A stretch of DNA of 15,402 nucleotides from Chromera velia (lineage: Eukaryota > Sar > Chromeraceae), in NCBI GenBank assembly GCA_018398765.1, contig JAHBMJ010002856.1, forward strand, positions 1 to 15,402, in the 5' to 3' direction. Every line of letters begins with the position of its first letter. The first letter of the stretch is position 1. The notes beneath the pieces were generated by a model, which saw only the letters and a list, made by a program, of their open reading frames with translations, was not told where the DNA came from and did no database searches. This document shows, in pieces, positions 1-8,749 of the stretch. Made by a program: the position numbers and the translations under genes.

Positions 1-165
1 TGTGCGCGGCAGGCGTGTGCATGTCGCAAGCGAAAGACTTTTTTGGTGCGCTCTTCAGACGGTCCGTTATGCATCTTTGCGGTTTCCGTCCCATCTCAGA
101 ACTCTCATTATGGATATAAGATATGGCTAGACACAAAAATAGACGCATCTTCCCCCCGCTCGTCC
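1..165. other. Left flank, no feature recognised
   Basis: No convincing exon, repeat or RNA gene is visible. The similarity shared by the two chromodomain elements begins near 166, close to where the two copies can first be aligned, so this stretch may be host flank or a diverged 5' end of the first copy. Confidence 0.3.
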
Positions 166-1985
166 GAGCGCTCATCGCCGACTTCCTTGGCCAGCACTAC
201 CCCACCAGCAGTCTAGTTGTCCCTTTCCATCTTGTTCCGTTTGTATGCACTAGCACGCAAGTGGTCGAGGCTTCGATAAGCCTGCTAGATGCGCTAACGA
301 AAGCTTACTAGATGATGCTTCGGTAGACCTAGTTGAACCTTCTCTTAGTACAGTACTAGAGCGTGGTTTCCAGGCTACGGGCGTTTTACACTGTGTACAA
401 ACATTAGTGCACATAGGTGGATGGTGGTTGTGGACTCTCCAAGCTCTAAGTATGGTCAACTCCCGCCTCTTCCCGTCCTCCCCCCCCCTTTGATATAAAA
501 GGCTTCTGAAGCGCATCACCGAATCCCGTCTGGTGGTCCGTGTACAGACTGCAGTCTTAGCGCAGCTTCTGGGAAACCTGGGTTTTGATACCGTTGCCCC
601 ACTAGCATCTCCTTCAATACTAGCAGAACTTTGCAGCCTTCAAAAACTAGCGTAAGACGCTTACCGCATGTTCAAAACCGGTGGTTCCCTCCATTCTCTG
701 CTGCGGAACAAAAACGCCGACCTCCTGTGTTTTGATCGGCAGGCCGCTGAACATCTCCATAATTTAGTGTCAAATATGCGAGCTCGCGCCGCATGGCTCA
801 TTACTTCTGCATCCGGGCTTGTAAGATAAAAGGAAAAAAATATGTCTGCTGGTGGAGCTATTGCATATCTAATCAACGCAAACCGTCTAATTCTCTATAT
901 GCTAGAAAACCCATTCCTAGCGTCTCCCTTGCTTATCAAAATCGGTAGCTGCACGTTAAAGAACCCAGACCATAGACTAGACCAGTACCACTTATGCTAT
1001 CCGTAGGGTTTCAACATAATCTGTATCCTAGTGTTTCCGCCTGAGGTCACGCAAACGTGGCTCGACCACTTAGAAAGGCTGTTCCTCGACTTATTCAGCG
1101 ACTATAAGCTTAAAAGCCTAGTTCCGCAGTTTGACTCCCGACAAGAGTGGCTAATCAATGTTTCCAGGGCGCATGTATTAGCAACGTTCCGATCCTTTCG
1201 GGACGACATCATAAAACAAGTCTACCGAATTGATAGCTATCTATTGTGGTCTGATATTCATTTCTTACCGGATTACGTCCTAGACTCCAGGTTGGAAGTA
1301 GCCCTTCCACCCAAATCGTCATTATGGTTTCGAGATGAACATAGAATCCCATCTTCCGTAGGTCTCCAGCCGTATGAAAAAGAGACTAACCAAGCAGCCC
1401 GTGAATTACAGCAGAAGTAGGTGAACGAACAAGTCAAAATGATGAACGTTCAGGAAATTTAGACCAAATTTTATTTGGTGGATGACCGGGTTTGACTGCT
1501 AAGCACCGGCTTCGGGGGAGGCCGATCTGCTCCGCCAATACTTAAGAGCCAAAGGAGGATTAGTCAACCTAGAACCTAGGGTTAACGCGCGGCAGTTTCA
1601 ATCTAGCATGGAAACAAATCTAGAAGTGGATTCGGACTGGGAGATTGAAGAGATCTTAGATTTTGATGAAAGGTGTAATAGGTACAAAGTCCAGTGGAAG
1701 GACTATCCACTAGGTAAGGAAAACCCTCAATGGATCCCAGTGGCTAACTTTCAAGGGAAAGGCGACCGACTACTGGTCGAATACCATCACAAGGTCCGAA
1801 AGGATGTTCAGCTGCTTGATGAACAGCTTCGGCTCCTAGACTTTGATAAATGGGAAGAAGAAGAAAGCTCATGACCGAGTTTGTCAAGAGTTAAAGTAGA
1901 ACCTCAGGCTGAGGCAGAATTCATCCCACTCAGACTGGAACGTCTAGTAGAATCTAGCTACAAACCTGAGTTGCTAGTAACTGTT
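166..1985 (+). pseudogene. Chromodomain element, copy A (decayed)
   Basis: Copy A of a repeated element; copy B lies at 3122-5575. When the two are read against each other, one long reading frame of roughly 600 codons emerges. Its segments are: an N-terminal part (about 166-480, containing PFHLVPFVC); a middle part (about 510-830, containing NADLL); a part starting at ATG 842 and open to 1420 except for TAG at 1004, which is TGG in copy B; a short linker (about 1510-1600, containing LLRQYLRAKGG); and a C-terminal chromodomain with a tail that follows it. Compared with copy B, copy A lacks one base near 295 and has stops at 1004, 1418 and 1872. I see no YxDD reverse transcriptase motif, no integrase or DDE signature and no zinc knuckle. 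The copy is therefore either a non-autonomous element, a remnant, or an unfamiliar transposon protein. That it is a coding relic is seen in the sequence; its transposon nature is inferred from the repetition and decay. Confidence 0.75.
1608..1874 (+). pseudogene. Chromodomain segment of copy A
   Basis: This 88-residue open stretch contains a chromodomain. An acidic start leads into WEIEEILDF, then YKVQWKDYP, then PQWIPVANF, followed by a helical segment. The positions that form the methyl-lysine aromatic cage in HP1-type chromodomains are occupied by W11, W30 and Y33, so the cage looks intact. The frame is open upstream to about 1512, so ATG 1608 is unlikely to be the real start. The TGA at 1872 is CGA in copy B, and beyond it the same frame continues with recognisable similarity to copy B to about 1985. 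Chromodomains of this kind are known at the C-terminus of chromovirus integrases, where they guide insertion into chromatin. Here no integrase precedes it. The domain call is strong; the function of the whole protein is unknown. Confidence 0.85.
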
Positions 1986-2030
1986 GACTGGACGAGATCG
2001 TCAACCTTCTCGGGGTATCTCTTTCGGCAG

Positions 2031-2855
2031 TCGCGCCTCCACACTGGCGAGCCCCCGTTGGGGGTCCGAGCGCAAGCGTCGCAACTTGACAATGTCATTC
2101 AAGACGTGCGGTGGGGGGTGCTACCGCTTCATCTTCTAGTGCGGCCCCTTCTTCCAGTTCCCCGCACTCTTCCAAGCGGGGACGGGAGGGTCAGCAGCCC
2201 GACAACGCAGCTGCAAGGTCGGTGTAACATGCTTTCTTTCTCTCTTTCTCTCTCTCGCTGGGTGTGTGTGCCACGGGAAATTCTCGATGACGAGACGCTA
2301 ACAGGAAAGCATTCTCGGAGGACATTCCCGTCACGCTTGTCTGTATACTGGCTCTGAATTAGTGAGGAAATCATTCCCCATGATACCTTTTCCTATGCTG
2401 GAAAAGAGTTGATATGTTCCCTGACAAATTGTACCAGTTTGACCCTACGTTTTTTCCTGTCATGTTGATTGTTAGCAGCTACGGTTGTTCTTCATATCGT
2501 ATCTCTGCAGAGGAAAGCGCGCCAAGCCCTTAAAGAACGGTGACAGCTCAGGCAGGACTACCAGGTAAGGATTGTGGCAGCGGCATGATACGGTTGCCTG
2601 TCTGTCCCTCTCCCTGGAGCCTGCTGCTGCCAAGAGATCTGATGACGAGTCCGTGGGTGGCATGCAAGTGCAAGACTTTCTCGCTCTCTCGCTCTTTCTG
2701 TGCTTATATGCAGCAGGGTGCAACGGAGGGAAGGAGGGAAGAAGAGCACAGCCAGCTCGAAGGCTGGGGGGATCTCAAGAAGTAAGCCGAAAAAGGGATC
2801 GGGAGGCTCCATTAGAGGTCAAGACAAGAGGCCCGGGGGTGCTAGTAAGCCGTGA
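2031..2855 (+). CDS. Possible spliced gene or pseudogene, Ser/Lys-rich tail
   Basis: These are candidate exons found by eye; I recognise no family. An exon ending at 2217 (donor GTCGGT) encodes a Ser/Ala-rich stretch (TASSSSAAPSSSSPHSSKRG) and ends in phase 2. The exon 2511-2564 (acceptor TCTCTGCAG, donor GTAAGG) continues in phase as RGKRAKPLKNGDSSGRTT. After it come a candidate exon 2620-2667 and a last exon from 2714 or 2717 to TGA 2855, encoding a tail rich in Lys, Ser and Gly (KSTASSKAGGISRSKPKK). A different acceptor after 2638 would give a RSDDESVGGMQ exon and a shorter tail ending at TAA about 2784. Just upstream, 2031-2112 is open in another frame (RAQASQLDNVIQDVR) and would join the Ser-rich stretch if the G run at 2113-2118 were one base longer. 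That points either to an assembly error or to a frameshifted pseudogene. A disordered, possibly nuclear protein is only a guess. Confidence 0.35.
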
Positions 2856-3121
2856 TGGGGGCGGTACTGAAGGTCCGTTCAGCTGGCCTGTCCAGCTCGG
2901 GCCGAACTTTAGGGGTGACGAGTTTTCCCGTTAGTTGAGACCTTTCTGTGGTCATGTGGACGTGCTTCTGCGGTTCCACGCATTGGAGCGCCGTGTGCAG
3001 CGGTATATGTATGCCAGTGGCTATAGGCATTCTGTTAGTAAAGATACGTACTTGTTCACAACTCGAATATAAAATAGAAACCAAATGTATCTGAAATCAC
3101 GATTTTTTCCTGCGCCCGTCT
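2856..3121. other. Spacer between candidate gene and copy B
   Basis: No coherent reading frame or repeat was recognised. It could be the 3' flank of the candidate gene. Alignment between the two chromodomain copies becomes clear only from 3122. Confidence 0.3.
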
Positions 3122-3434
3122 GAGCGCTCATCGCCAACTTCCTTGGCCATCACTGCCCGACAAGTAGTCTAGTTATCCCTTTCCATCTTGTTCCGTTTGT
3201 ATGCGCTAGTACCCAAGTGATCGAGGCTTTAATAAACGTTCTAGATGCGCTAGACGACAGCTTAGTAGATGATGCCTTGGTAGACTTAGTTGAGCCTTTT
3301 CTTAGTACGGCACTGGAGTGTGGCCTCCAAGCTACGGGCATTTTATATTGTGTGCAAACCCTAGTACACGTAGATAGATGGTGGTAGTTAGCTCTCCAAG
3401 CTCCCAGCATTCTCCACTGCCGCCTTTTCTTTTA

Positions 3435-3455
3435 CACTGTGCTGTTAGGAGTAAC
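3435..3455 (+). repeat. Left terminal inverted repeat
   Basis: 21 bases, the exact reverse complement of 4025-4045, preceded by TA. Similarity to the other end continues more loosely inward to a GGTTACC motif. Confidence 0.9.
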
Positions 3456-3810
3456 CAACTTTCTTTGGTTACCTAGGCGGCCGTTAGGCCGCCCGGTAAC
3501 CATTGTTATGGTTACAGTAATCATGCAGAGTCACATTGATTACCGTTGTTTTGGTAACCAAAAACGTGGTAATTGTTCTTTTAAACTAGAGAAACTAGTG
3601 GATAAACCAAGTATAAAAGATAGATTTAGTGTAAAGTTCTTAGACTGTTCTCTTAGACCCATAAATATCATGTGTAATTGAAAGTAAATTTAATGGACTC
3701 TGTATTAGCCAGGGCCAAAAGAAAAAACCTTTAAAAAGATATACTATAATATGATATGAAATGAAACGGCTGGTATAAACCGGTTAAGCTTATCACATTA
3801 TAGTCGCGGT

Positions 3811-3864
3811 GTCGCGCCGTGGCCTGACACCGAGCCTGTCGCGCCGCGGGCTGACACCGAGCCT
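3811..3864. repeat. Two 27-bp tandem copies in the MITE
   Basis: Copies at 3811-3837 and 3838-3864 differ at only two bases. Each begins GTCGCGCCG and ends ACACCGAGCCT. They form a GC-rich island in an otherwise AT-rich element. Confidence 0.85.
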
Positions 3865-4024
3865 GATATATTTGCTAAAGACTTTGCGCGGCCAGGTTAC
3901 CATGGTAGCGGTAGTTCTCTCAGACCCCCCTCAGTTTACTAAAGTATCAGAGGGGTTCCCCCTAGTTACCAAATTTAGGTTAACAATTTGATGGTAACCA
4001 AAGGCTTTCTGAAAAGGGCCAGTA

Positions 4025-4045
4025 GTTACTCCTAACAGCACAGTG
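4025..4045 (-). repeat. Right terminal inverted repeat
   Basis: The exact reverse complement of 3435-3455, followed by TA at 4046-4047, which completes a TA target-site duplication. Confidence 0.9.
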
Positions 4046-5575
4046 TACCTTCATTTCCGTCTGTTTTCGATTTGAATGGCTCTTGGAACGTATTACCGAG
4101 TCCCGTTTGCAGGTCCGTATGCAAACTGCAGTCCTAGCACAGCTTGTGAGAAACTTAGACTTTGATACCGTTGCCCCACTAGCACCTCCTTCAGTACTAG
4201 TGGGACTTTACGGCCTTCAAAAACTAGTGCAGGATGTGCACCGAATTTTTGAAACGGGGGGTACTCTGGAGTTAAACTTTTTCTTGTGGAATAAAAATGC
4301 TGACCTGCTTGGTTTAGATCAACAGATTGCCAAGCATCTCCAACAGTTAGCGTCAAACATACGAGATCGCACAGTATAGCTCATTGTTTCTGCACTCCGC
4401 CCTGTACAATAAACAAAAAAGATAATGCCTGCCGGTAGTATTATTGCCTGACAGTGTCTGATCAACGTAAGCCATCCAATTCTCTATGCGCTAGAAAACC
4501 TATTCCTAGCGTTCCAGGCCATTCCCTTCGCTGATCAAAATTGGTAGTACATTAAAAAAACCAGACCGTAGACTAGACCAGTACCATTTATGCTATTCGT
4601 GGGGCTTTAACATAATTTGTATCCTAGTGTTTCCACCTGGGGTCATGCAAACGCGGTTAGATCATTTAGAGCGGCTACTTCTCGACTTATTCAGCGACTA
4701 TAAGCTCAAAAGCCTAGTCTACCTCTTTGAATCCCGACAAGAGTGGACCATCAATGTTTTCTACGCGCATGCATTAGTAACGTTCCAATCCTTTCGGGAC
4801 TATATCATGAAATAGGTCTACTGGATGGACTCGTACCTGTTGTAGTCTGATATTTATTTCTCGCCGGATTACGTCTTAGGCTCTAAGCTGGAGCTAGGTA
4901 GCTCTTCCACCCGAATTGTTAGCATGGTTTCGAGATAAACACAGAATCCCATCTCCCGTTAGTCTTCAGCCACATGAAAAAGAGACTAACCAAGCAGCCC
5001 ATGAGCTACAGCAAAAGCGAGCAATCGAACAGGTCAAAATGATGAATTAACGTTCAGGAAATTCGGTAGATAGCGGGTTTTCACTACCAAGCACTGGCTT
5101 CGGGGAACACCGATCTGCTCCGCCAGTACTTAAGAGCCAAAGGAGGATCGGTCAACCTAGAATCTAGGGTTAACGCGCGGCAGTTTCAAGCTAATGCAGA
5201 AATGGATCTAGAAGCAGACTCGGACTGAGAGATTCAAGAGATCCTAGATTTTGATAAAAGGCGTAATAGGTACAAAGTCCGATGGAAAGACTATCCACGA
5301 GGTGACAAAAACCCTCAATGGATCCCTGCGGCTAACTTTCAAGGGACAAGCGACCGACTGCTTATCAAATACCACCACAAAGTATGAAAAGATGTTCAGC
5401 TGCTTGATGAACAGCTTCAGCTCCTAGACTTTGATCAATGAGAAGAAGAGGAAAGCTCACGACCGAGCTCGTTGAGAGTTAAGGTAAAGCCTCGGGCAGA
5501 GGTGGAGTCCATCCTATTGAGACTAGAACCTCTAAAAAAACCTAGCTGCCAACCTGAGTTGCTAGCTAACTCTAG

Positions 5576-6450
5576 AGCCAATTGGACGCCTAGCTTTGAA
5601 CTTGCAACATTCTTTCAGATGTTTATTCTACCCCATCTCTAAGTAGAGCAGGCTAAGCTATATCCTGCTCTAACGTCCCTTATCGCTTCAAGCAGTGACG
5701 ATGAAAGCATGACGGCAGTGGCCCAACGTTCCCCAAAATATCTAACACGATCCAAGACGTACGTATGATCTAAGCTGCCACCGCTCTCCCCACGTCATGG
5801 CACTAATGCTGACAACAGGTTCTGTAAGAATAATGAAGAGACAGTCTCCTCTGGCTGAACAGGGGAAAGGCCTTGCTGCTCCACGGCTGCTTTCTCCGCA
5901 GTGGATCATAGTCCGACGACGCCGACCAAGCTTAGCAGCAGCTGGGGCTCCTCTACCTAAAATGCATAGGAACATTTGGAAAGAACTTCATGAATTTATA
6001 GAAGAAGAAGAGTCTGACATCTGACGGATAGAAGCACTAGTTCTGATGATTCACGGCATGTGGCGTATGTCAGAAATGGGGGTATAGAAGACGGAAAGGT
6101 CTCCTGGCCGCTGGCCGACGTACCTTATGTATGACCTGCAGGCTCGACTCCTCTCGAGCACCCCGGGGCCCCGGCATACCCGAAATGCGTTTAGCTGTAA
6201 GCATCTTGCAGGGGACGGCTATCAAACCCCAATCTTCTGGAATTCCTGGAGAAAAGGGCAGAATTGAACGCATGAACACCATGACGGGCCAAAAAGAACG
6301 AATGCAAATGATTGGAGAGGAGCAGGACAAAAACGAGCCAAAAGTAGAAAAAGCATGTGTGTTTTAAGAGCAGGACCTGACAGTGGCACTATCATGAGAG
6401 AACCATTCTGAGACTAAACAAGCTAAAAAACTCCTTCCAGATTTTTGTTC
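5576..6450 (+). other. Flank of copy B with weak coding-like stretches
   Basis: The chromodomain frame of copy B runs a little past 5575 and stops near 5640. Beyond this, two open stretches look somewhat protein-like. One is at 5797-6024 (75 residues, ending KELHEFIEEEESDI) and the other at 6131-6367 (78 residues, rich in Lys, Glu and Met near the end, GQKERMQMIGEEQDK). They lie in different frames, and no family is recognised. Another frame across 5640-5960 is Ser/Thr-rich but interrupted. They may be relics of the element's 3' part, host exons, or chance. Confidence 0.2.
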
Positions 6451-6950
6451 CTTCTTTATCATCATATATGTGAAAGCTAAAGAGCTTAGATGTACTTCAC
6501 GTCTTCTTTCGAGCGTTTGTTCGGCCAGACTACAAAAGCAGACTGAAAGACCAGCCGATATACCATCTTCCTATTGGTGACCGGGAGACCTGCGCTTTTA
6601 TGCACTCCTTGGACTCTGACTGTGTTCTCCGTAGGTGCACCAAGACGACCAACAGATACAGGAGCAAAAATTGCTATGAGCTTGATTGCCTCGCAGAAGC
6701 CAGCAAAACGACCTATACCATTCCAGACAGACGTCGAAATACTCTAGATTCCTGGATGATCGACTCTTGCCACCCAATTCTGTCAAGAACAAAGAGAACT
6801 AATGGAGGCCTATTCATACACTGCTCGAAGCTAGTGATCTTCATGTGTCCAGATGCTGTATAGAAACAGCATCAAAGTCTTTCCCGTCCACATGATATTG
6901 TACATGCAGCAGCGTATGCAGCGCTGCAATCAATATCCCTTAGTTCTGAC
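6451..6950 (+). pseudogene. Possible broken coding stretch, unknown family
   Basis: Protein-like peptides appear in shifting frames. One frame reads GAPRRPTDTGAKIAMSLIAS from about 6630. Another reads YSRFLDDRLLPPNSVKNKEN from about 6740 and continues, after a TAA at about 6799, to SLEASDLHVSRCC. A third frame near 6885-6950 reads HDIVHAAAYAALQSISLSSD. This pattern suits a frameshifted relic. I cannot name the family, and chance is not excluded. The satellite array starts immediately after the last peptide. Confidence 0.2.
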
Positions 6951-8376
6951 ATGGGTGGGCCGTTTAGCTGGTAGACGAAAAAAAAAGGGAAAAGCAAAGC
7001 TGCCCCCTGTTGAATCGCAAAGCACTTCCACACACACCAAGCAGACTCACCCTCTGTATTCTAAACACAGATTCCATAGAGCGGCAGTCCATCAACACCA
7101 ATCCTGCACTCAAGTACCGCTCAGTGACATCCAGCAACTCAAGCTATGGCTGAGAAGTATGGGTAGGCCAGCTAGCTGGTAGATGAAAAAAGAAGGGAAA
7201 AACAAAGCTGTCCCCTTTCGAAAAGCATTTTTATACACACTAAACATACTCACTCTCTGTATTCTAAACACAGAACCCATGGAGCGGCAGTCTATCAACA
7301 TCAATCCTGCACTTAAAATGCATATGCCCTTCATTCCTAAACTTCCGGTGGGACGCACGCTAGACGAAAAAAGAAGGGAAAAACAAAGCTGCCCCCTTTC
7401 AGAAAGCACTTCTATACACACCAAACATACTCACCCTCTGTATTCTAAACACAGATCCCATGGAGCGGTATGCAGTCCATCAATACCAATCCTGCACTTA
7501 AGTACCGCTTAGTGACACCCAGCAACTCAAGCTACGGCTAAGAAACATGGGTGGGCCGGCTATAGCTGGTGGACGAAACAAGAAAGGAAAAGCAAAGCTG
7601 CCCCCTTTCGAAAAGTACTTCCATACATACCAAACACACTCATCCTCTGTATTCTAAATACAGATCCTATGGAGTAGCACTGCCAGTCCATCAACACCAA
7701 TCCTGCCCTCAAGTACCGCTCAGTGACACCCAGCAATTTAAGCTACAACTGAGAAGCATGGGCGGGCCAGCTAGCTGGTAGACGAAAAAAGAAGGGAAAA
7801 GCAAAGCTGCCTCTTTCAGAAAGCACTTCCATATACACCAAACACATTCACCCTCTGTATTCTAAATATAGATCCTATGGAGCGGCAGTCCATCAACACC
7901 AATCCTGCACTCAAGTACCACTCAGTAATACCTAGCAACTCAAGCTACGGCTGAGAAGCATGGGTGGGCCAGCTAGTTGGTGGACGAAAAAAGAAGGGAA
8001 AAGTAAAGCTGCCCCCTTTCGAAAAGCACTTCCACATACACCAAACACATTCATCCTCTATATTTTAAACACAGATTCCATGGAGCGGCAGTCCATCAAC
8101 ACCAATCCTGCACTCAAGTACCGCTCAGTGACACCCAGCAACTCAAGCTATGGCTGAGAAGCATGGGTGGGCCGGCTAGCTGGTAGACGAAAAAAAAAGG
8201 GAAAAGTAAAGCTGCCCCCTTTTGAAAAGCACTTCCACACATATTAAACATACTCACCCTCTGTATTCTAAATACAGATCCTATGGAGCGGCAGTCTATC
8301 AACACTAATCCTGCACTTAAGTACTGCTGAGTGACACCCAGCAACTCAAACTACGGCTGAGAAGCATGGGTGGGCC
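6951..8376. repeat. Satellite array, seven units of about 205 bp
   Basis: Seven head-to-tail units, recognisable by GGGTGGGCCGGCTAGCTGGT, then a run of A with AAGGG, then GCTGCCCCCTTTCGAAAAGC, and later GGAGCGGCAGTCCATCAAC. Using the TAGACG-like anchor near 6972, 7180, 7361, 7570, 7779, 7981 and 8184, the spacings are about 208, 181, 209, 209, 202 and 203 bp. The third unit is the divergent one, with different sequence around 7315-7360. The period is not a multiple of three and each unit has stops, so it is not a protein repeat. No tRNA-like or CRISPR-like architecture is seen. Confidence 0.92.
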
Positions 8377-8449
8377 GGATGAGTGTGTTTGGTATGTGTG
8401 GAAGTGCTTTTCAAAAGGGGGCAGCTTTGTTTTTCCCTTCTTTTTTTGA
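8377..8449 (-). repeat. Inverted partial satellite unit at the array end
   Basis: This stretch is the reverse complement, with few mismatches, of the unit segment running from the A-rich AAGGG block through GCTGCCCCCTTT and the CACTTCC block to ACACTCATCC. The array therefore ends in a truncated copy pointing the other way, giving a head-on junction at about 8377. Confidence 0.85.
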
Positions 8450-8454
8450 AAGAA

Positions 8455-8749
8455 CAAGCAGAGAGAAGAAGAGAGATGGTGAAAATGGAAACAAACGAAC
8501 TTCAAACTCTGAAGAACGAAGAATACACGTATTACTTATTCCTTCTTTCCGGTTTCCTTTCTTTTCTCATGCAGGATAGACTCTCAATCGACATAAAGAT
8601 GCTAACAAAAAGAGTTTGTTCACCCCAAAACTCGTTTATGCGCAGAGCTAGACAGGTGGATGAGACCGAAGAGGCGAAAGCTTAAGCTTAGGGGAATGTA
8701 AAAGAAAACAAACCGACCGACATGTCGAGGAAAAGTAACCAATTTGCCC
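8455..8749 (+). repeat. Long direct repeat, copy 1
   Basis: About 295 bp, closely matching 10191-10468 in the same orientation. It contains a pyrimidine tract ending TTTTCTCATGCAG (about 8561-8573) followed by a 20-codon open stretch (DRLSIDIKMLTKRVCSPQNS), which looks like a 3' splice site and exon start. The upstream open frame in this copy runs through the same place and continues to 8685. It may be a duplicated exon or part of a transposon; no family is recognised. Confidence 0.85.

Larger units (their letters stand above)
3435..4045. mobile_element. 611-bp inverted-repeat element (MITE-like), TA duplication
   Basis: A non-autonomous DNA element nested in copy B. Its ends are perfect 21-bp inverted repeats starting CACTGTGCTG (3435-3455 and 4025-4045), flanked by TA on both sides (3433-3434 and 4046-4047). 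Copy A, read through the equivalent site near 480-500, shows the uninterrupted arrangement. GGTAACC or GGTTACC motifs recur just inside both ends and also in the middle, as subterminal repeats often do where a transposase binds. The TA duplication and small size suit a Tc1/mariner-type MITE, although no transposase is present to confirm this. The 80-residue open frame at 3439-3681 overlaps the left inverted repeat and looks fortuitous. Confidence 0.85.
3122..5575 (+). pseudogene. Chromodomain element, copy B (decayed, split by insertion)
   Basis: Copy B of the element at 166-1985, in the same orientation. It is interrupted at 3435-4045 by a small inverted-repeat element; without that insert its length, about 1.83 kb, matches copy A. 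The N-terminal segment (about 3125-3390) is open through DALDDSLVDDALVDLVEPF, where copy A is frameshifted. The middle segment is open from ATG 4083 to 4379. The next segment is open from about 4590 to TAG 4813. The chromodomain follows at about 5205-5460, with TGA at 5226 and 5439 where copy A has TGG, and TGA at 5385 where copy A has CGA. Another TAG at 4843 replaces TGG, and a four-base insertion near 4895 shifts the frame. The cage tryptophan before EIQEIL is one of the lost residues. This copy cannot encode a full protein. Confidence 0.75.

Noticed and set aside
3439-3681. 80-residue open frame inside the 611-bp element as a transposase
   Set aside because: It overlaps the terminal repeat, is too short, and shows no DDE or helix-turn-helix pattern.
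1004-5441. Reassigned stop codons (TGA or TAG read as Trp) in the chromodomain element
   Set aside because: The stops differ between copies, also replace Arg codons, and occur with frameshifting insertions and deletions. The cyclophilin gene uses TGG for Trp and ends in TAG, so decay is the simpler explanation.
6951-8376. CRISPR array
   Set aside because: The whole unit of about 205 bp is repeated, with no unique spacers between short repeats, and the setting is eukaryotic.
6951-8376. tRNA or small RNA genes inside each satellite unit
   Set aside because: GGCTAGCTGGTAGAC resembles an A box only loosely, and no cloverleaf or matching B box could be found by eye.
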